Below are positions 59,704 to 64,000 of a DNA stretch of 64,000 bases, piece by piece. The stretch is from Juglans regia. Its lineage: Eukaryota > Streptophyta > Magnoliopsida > Fagales > Juglandaceae. The stretch lies in NCBI RefSeq assembly GCF_001411555.2, contig NC_049909.1, positions 16,974,623 to 17,038,622 on the forward strand, written 5' to 3'. The notes beneath the pieces were generated by a model. It saw only the letters and a program-made list of their open reading frames with translations. It ran no database searches and was not told the DNA's origin. The position numbers were made by a program, and so were the translations under genes. How positions within the stretch are numbered: position 1 is the stretch's first letter; the number at the start of each line of letters is the position of its first letter.

Positions 59704-60680
59704 CTCGAGGAAATGGACCCTGTAAGCCAGATGCTGTGAACATGGGAGGAACCTGCACAAACGATGTTTAGGCTCATAAAGCAAGGTGGGACATGGCACT
59801 CAGTGTACTTTTACTCATTCACACCTCTAAATCGGCATCGGATGTAGAACTTGGCAAGGTATTACACTCATCAGTCAAGGAAAATGACAAAGGCGAAAGA
59901 CATTTCTCAGCTCAAAAGAAAACAAATATTGTCCACAGAAGACGAGAAAACAGAGGCAAATCCAAGAAACTCCGGATTGATAAATGATAAAATAGAGGTA
60001 CCTTGACAAGACAAAAAGTGCTAAATGATAATGAACAAAATGTTTTACAACATTGCTTTTCCAAGCTGTCAATGATGTTTGGATCCACTCCCCAGGAAAA
60101 TAAAGGAGTAGATGTGCAGTTTTTTAAATCAAAATGGGTGCAAGTTGTATATGCTTTTGAAACAGAGGCTAGTGGGTTGATGCATTGTTTTCTACGAAAC
60201 TCAATAGTTACAGATGAACAAATTTTAGAAGGGTGGAATAGACATCGTCGTAGGTCAAAGCTGAATTGTTTCCATCAGGTGGCACAAAACTCACAGTCTT
60301 CTGAGTTAAATCTTGTCAAATTCACACATTGATGGAAAATGCACAATTGTTTTACCACTGTAAAACACAGCATTTTCGGAGATACGAGTGACCAAACAAA
60401 AATATAAAGATACTGTCTTGCATAATCCAGCATTTCATAAACATGAGTGTAATTGTGATGGAAAGCATACGGAAGAGACCTTTTTACGAACACTTGACCA
60501 TCTAAAAGGAAGAGAACTAGAAAAGTGTCATCGAATTACCTTTTCGTAGGACGTGATTTAATTTGTCACTATTTCTCCAGGCCAATTTGAACATTTAAAC
60601 CCAACTTCAAATCTGGCATTCCAGACAGGAAGCACTTCATAAGAATCTTTCTCGTCAATACGACCAAGCAACTTGAAAAT
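59704..60680 (-). pseudogene. AP2M pseudogene fragment (exons 7, 8 and 12 only)
   Basis: Reading the minus strand: exon 7-like sequence (about 60680-60540, with TAG TGA replacing codons near 60575), intron 7, then a shortened exon 8 (60345-60270, with internal losses). There follows a direct jump into intron 11 sequence (about 60265-59770) and an exon 12-like segment (59752-59704) that is 49 instead of 45 bp and so shifts frame. Relative to the intact gene, about 2.65 kb (32201-34852) with exons 9-11 was lost; exons 1-6 and 13 are also absent. Introns are retained, so this is a DNA-level duplicate, not a processed copy. It cannot encode a mu subunit. Confidence 0.9.
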
Positions 60681-61189
60681 CAGTAAATCCAAGAGTTGAA
60701 TGGAAAAGAAAAATTCACGACACCAGAGAAGATGTCTCTTGATGTGGCTGACATCTTGATCATTCGTCGCATTTTGAAATTAAAATCAGATGTTCGCTTT
60801 CTAGGGGTGACTTATAGCGATCGGTGTGGTGATTGTTGTTCGTGGGAGCTTGGCGATTGAATCCATGTCGACCTTCTCCTTTGATCAGCCAAAGTCCACA
60901 CCCATTGATGGCCATGCATGCACCAACCCATCGAGTTGGTCGATTGACCTAGTTTTCAACCTTTTTTTTTTTTTTCGGCTGGTTTCGGCCCATCATGTCC
61001 ATCTACTCATTGGGCTCGTCTTGGGTTTCTTGGACATCTATCTTTGTCTGCCCATTCAGATGTATAAAGTTTCGCTTGGCGGCCCATATTTATGGGCCTT
61101 ACTCATATTCTATAGTCTCGAGTTACAACCAAGATCAAAGAGGTGAAAAAGATTAAAAAAAATACATAATTCCTTGTACAATACACTTA

Positions 61190-61385
61190 AGCTGTGTTTG
61201 GTTGTTGAATTAAACTAAACTCATCTTAAATTAATTATTAATAAAATTTACTAATTTTTTAACTTTTCATAAAAAAGTTAAACTCATTTTAACTTTAAAA
61301 AGTTAAAACCATTTTAATGGGACCCACAAAATACTATTATTCACAATTCAACTCAACTCATCTCAATATCCAAACATAATCTTAA
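61190..61385. repeat. MITE with TGTTTGGTTGTTGAA end
   Basis: It starts AGCTGTGTTTGGTTGTTGAA and ends TTCAACTCAACTCATCTCAA then TATCCAAACATAATCTTAA, forming rough inverted ends. It resembles the GATGAGATGAGAT family. Confidence 0.55.
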
Positions 61386-62124
61386 ATCCCATACGTTGTT
61401 GGAGTACTCGCGGATTGTGTTAAAAATGGCGCAACCTTAATTAATTCAAAGTAGATAACTAAATTAGAATCTAATTTTGCATACAATTTTAGTCATTTTT
61501 AATTCGTACCCTGAGAAAATAATCTATATAGCTAGCACTTTATAATATTAATTAGCGCGCTGGTTCTTAAACCTTGATCAGACGCCAGCCGCTGCATGCA
61601 TGCCCTGATGATCATGTCATGTGTTTTTCCACGTGGAATTCACATTAATTAATATTCATGCTGTGTCTGTCTAGTTAGCTAGATAGCTAGGGTACGTGGT
61701 AATTCCTAATTAAACATCTTGTTTGATAGCTAGGGTGGTTCAAAGCTGTCCTAATTAATAAACATCTTGTTTGATGCTGATCATGATCGATCAGTACCAT
61801 ACGTGGAAATGCGGTACATGTTATTAATTCTCACGGGTATTTACAATGAATTATTTGAAATAAAAATAATTATTTATGATTAAAATAGTTTCATTTTAAT
61901 AAAAAAAATGATATTTTTATCATAAGTAACTGATTAAATATAAACATTTTCTTACCGGATCTTGCGGGAATATAAAATTCATGAGTACTACTTAATTCTT
62001 GATATGAAAAAATAAATCTATAAACTGATCATATTTTTTATATATGATATGTTAGATTTTACTTTACAATAAAAATAATTTTATATTTTAATAGATCATA
62101 TCAAATTATATTAATTTATAAATT

Positions 62125-62290
62125 TAGACCCTGTTTGAATACAGATCAAACGGTTTCATCTCATCTTATTATTATAATTTTCTTAAACTTTCATACAAAA
62201 TATATATAATAAATAATTTAATTTTTTTAAATCTCAAAATAATATTTTATTCAACTTTTAATCTATCTCACTATCCAATTAAAGAGGTTT
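62125..62290. repeat. AT-rich MITE-family copy
   Basis: It contains GACCCTGTTTGAATACAGAT, TTTCATCTCATCTTATTATT and, at the right end, AATCTATCTCACTATCCAAT. Confidence 0.55.
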
Positions 62291-63080
62291 TATTTTTATA
62301 AAATCTTTTTATGATTAAAACTATTGATTCCACATGCACGCAGCTTGCATGCACTACCACTCTGACTTTCGGTGCGATCTTTAATTATTTAGGGCCCATG
62401 CCAATTGCTGGTCCTAAGCAACTTTAATTTCAAGTATCTTATAATTAATCAAACCATTAATATTTATTCTTCTTCTTCTTATTGTAAAAAAGTCGGGGGG
62501 GTTTTCCCCATGCATTATTAACCATTAGCAGAATTTCTATCACACCTTAAATTTAATTATTTATTTGATTTTCTGAAGAGAATGAAACAGTTTGTACTGC
62601 ATGCGTGCATGCTTATGGACATGACCATAAAACCGATCGATCGAGTTGTACATCATGACTCGTGCTGTCCGATTAATATATATTAATATTGTCTCACATT
62701 GATCACATGCATCATGTATGATATGATCCGATAAACAAGTAAATAAGATCCATGATAATTAGTTTCAAAGTTAAGGTCAGTTGACACGCGGAATACTACT
62801 AGCTATTACAATAGGTTATAACCTGATCATGATGATCTAATGCATGCAAGCCTAAGTACTCATGACTAGTCGTAAGTATTGATCAGCAGATCACTGTCCC
62901 TATAATTCGACGACGTTACAGAATAAGAAGTTAACTCATCAAAGCAGGAAATTAATTGAATTTGTCTAATCAACTGAAAGATGAGCTGATCAATTCATGT
63001 GCGTGTGTGATCATGCATGTTATGGATCGGCGACTGCATGTGGCCGCCGGGGGAAGAAATTAAAGCTTCTAACTTCTACT

Positions 63081-64000
63081 TCTTTTTTTTTATATAGCAA
63101 AACAAACTATCATTCATATTAAAAAAGTGATTACAGATATTTATCAAGCCATACAGCTTGATAAATAAAGTCTAGAATACAATTTCACCACATCATTAAA
63201 CTTTCAACATTACAAGCAAACCTAGCAAGCCTAGCTATCACGAGCAACTTCATTACCCAATTGGCTTACATGTTGAATAGAGCAATCTTCAAATAACATC
63301 AGACTCTTTTTTACTTCACGCAGTAGAATACCATACATAGCATCTAAATCCTCTTTAGCTTGCAATTCCCTCACCATGAGTAAACAGTCACTTTCCACCA
63401 TGAGTCTATTGATCCCCTTCGTTGCACATAATTGCATGCCCCGAAATATAACAAGTAATGCTATGGATTCAGGCTCAGCTACAACAGATTCCAGCATACT
63501 TGCTACCATAACAATGTCACCCCTCTCATCTCGAAGCACTACCCCAACTCCTGCTCTGTGTGTATCACTAAACATAGCATAATCCGCATTTCATTTCAAA
63601 GCTCCAATAGGTGGAGGTTGCCATCTGAAATAGTCCCTAGTCTTCATAACAGGTAGGTACTTACAAACTGCAAAGCTCCTCTGTAATGACAATGCATGCT
63701 CGATGACTTGTCTAGGCTCCATATTCTCTTTGTCGTGAACCATCTTATTTCTCCTTAACCAAACACCCCAAGCCATTGAGAAAAACACTTCCAAATCTTC
63801 CATACTTCCTCTTGTTTTCAATTTCATTACAGCCTCCATCATGGATGGTTGTGGTTCCATATTTCCTATCATGGGAAAAATTCTTCCCAATACTTCTTAA
63901 TAGATTGACGATGCAATATGGCATGCAAGCAACAAGTCTTCCAATACACTTTTACAGAAACAACAGACCCCCTCTATAATGACATTCTTCTCGCTCAGAT
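63081..64000 (-). mobile_element. LINE 3' end with RNase H domain, continues beyond the window
   Basis: A T-run at 63083-63092 marks the poly(A) tail of a minus-strand LINE. The frame 63575-63231 encodes an RNase H type-1-like (RVT_3) domain: AGVGVVLRDERGDIVMVASM, an acidic PESIALLVIFRGM, then MVESDCLLMV, and a C-terminal HVSQLGNEVARDS where the family usually has VxRxxNxxAD. Upstream, 63890-63591 carries FSMAWGVWLRRNKMVHDKEN, the linker before RNase H. A stop at about 63590 separates the two, so this copy is probably dead. Most of the polymerase lies outside the window. Confidence 0.85.

Larger units (their letters stand above)
48163..60680. repeat. right arm of the inverted segmental duplication
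   Basis: This is the reverse-complement counterpart of 31790-44985. It keeps all five AHL exons, but AP2M exons 9-11 and 13 are missing, and a 3.5-kb stretch (about 55280-58770) without left-arm counterpart lies between the AHL promoter and the AP2M remnant. It carries arm-specific insertions at 56288-57952 and 59005-59580. Confidence 0.92.
60681..63080. other. intergenic, no supported gene
   Basis: A plus-strand open frame at 60826-61146 has no recognisable domain and overlaps a repeat related to 45265-45350. AT-rich MITE-family copies lie at about 61190-61385 and 62125-62290, and a MITE-like repeat at about 61990-62120. The part 61550-63060 is rich in GATC/CATG palindromes but shows no gene. 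No promoter is assigned. Confidence 0.45.

Noticed and set aside
60826..61146. 106-codon plus-strand open frame
   Set aside because: No recognisable domain, hydrophobic from a T-run, and part of it is a repeat related to 45265-45350.
63231..63575. Possible cellular ribonuclease H gene
   Set aside because: The upstream linker, the stop between frames, the poly(A) tail and the divergent C-terminus fit a LINE ORF2 remnant.
1..64000. CRISPR array, prokaryotic defence or biosynthetic cluster
   Set aside because: No regularly spaced identical repeats with unique spacers and no operon-like gene runs; all genes are spliced plant genes.

Overview
This is nuclear DNA of a dicot tree-like plant. Genes carry many GT-AG introns, introns and intergenic DNA are AT-rich, and plant transposon debris is dense. 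No bacterial, organellar or viral genome organisation is visible. The proteins and an AT-rich transposon with GATGAGATGAGAT ends, which recurs about ten times, suggest Fagales, perhaps Juglandaceae. The taxon is an inference from remembered repeat content, not something the sequence proves.

Layout. Positions 1-4374 hold most of a decayed hAT transposon: a 52-bp minisatellite, a broken BED/hATC transposase and a GC-rich 3' end. It sits in what looks like retrotransposon LTR sequence. From 5.6 to 20.5 kb there are three intact genes: a MIP1-type RING E3 ligase (-), LOL1 (+, LSD1-type zinc finger) and the chloroplast ferredoxin FdC2 (-). As I recall, the same three families are consecutive in Arabidopsis (AT1G32530-32540-32550). 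Between and inside them lie two small TRIM retrotransposons, a GC-rich hAT MITE and foldback repeats. From 21.4 to 26 kb there is a truncated Ty3/gypsy element, a third TRIM, a 5'-truncated retroposon and MITEs.

From 26.4 to 36.0 kb lies an intact 13-exon AP2M gene (clathrin adaptor AP-2 mu, 438 aa). It is followed at 37.5-44.6 kb by a five-exon AT-hook (AHL) gene, a pair that I also recall as neighbours in Arabidopsis (AT5G46630-46640). The most striking structure starts here. About 13 kb of this block (AP2M exon 7 through the AHL 3' flank, about 31.79-44.99 kb) is repeated in inverted orientation at about 48.16-60.68 kb. This gives a second intact AHL gene (379 aa) on the minus strand and a rearranged AP2M pseudogene. 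The two AHL genes are tail to tail around a 3.2-kb spacer that holds one SAUR-like gene. Several insertions occur in only one arm (a SINE and a MITE on the left, a 3-bp-TSD MITE on the right), so the other arm shows the empty site.

The last 3.3 kb holds no gene except a LINE RNase H-type 3' end running off the window. I found no previously undescribed enzymatic or defence system. The novelty lies in the inverted gene-pair duplication and in the set of very small retroelements with intact target-site duplications.
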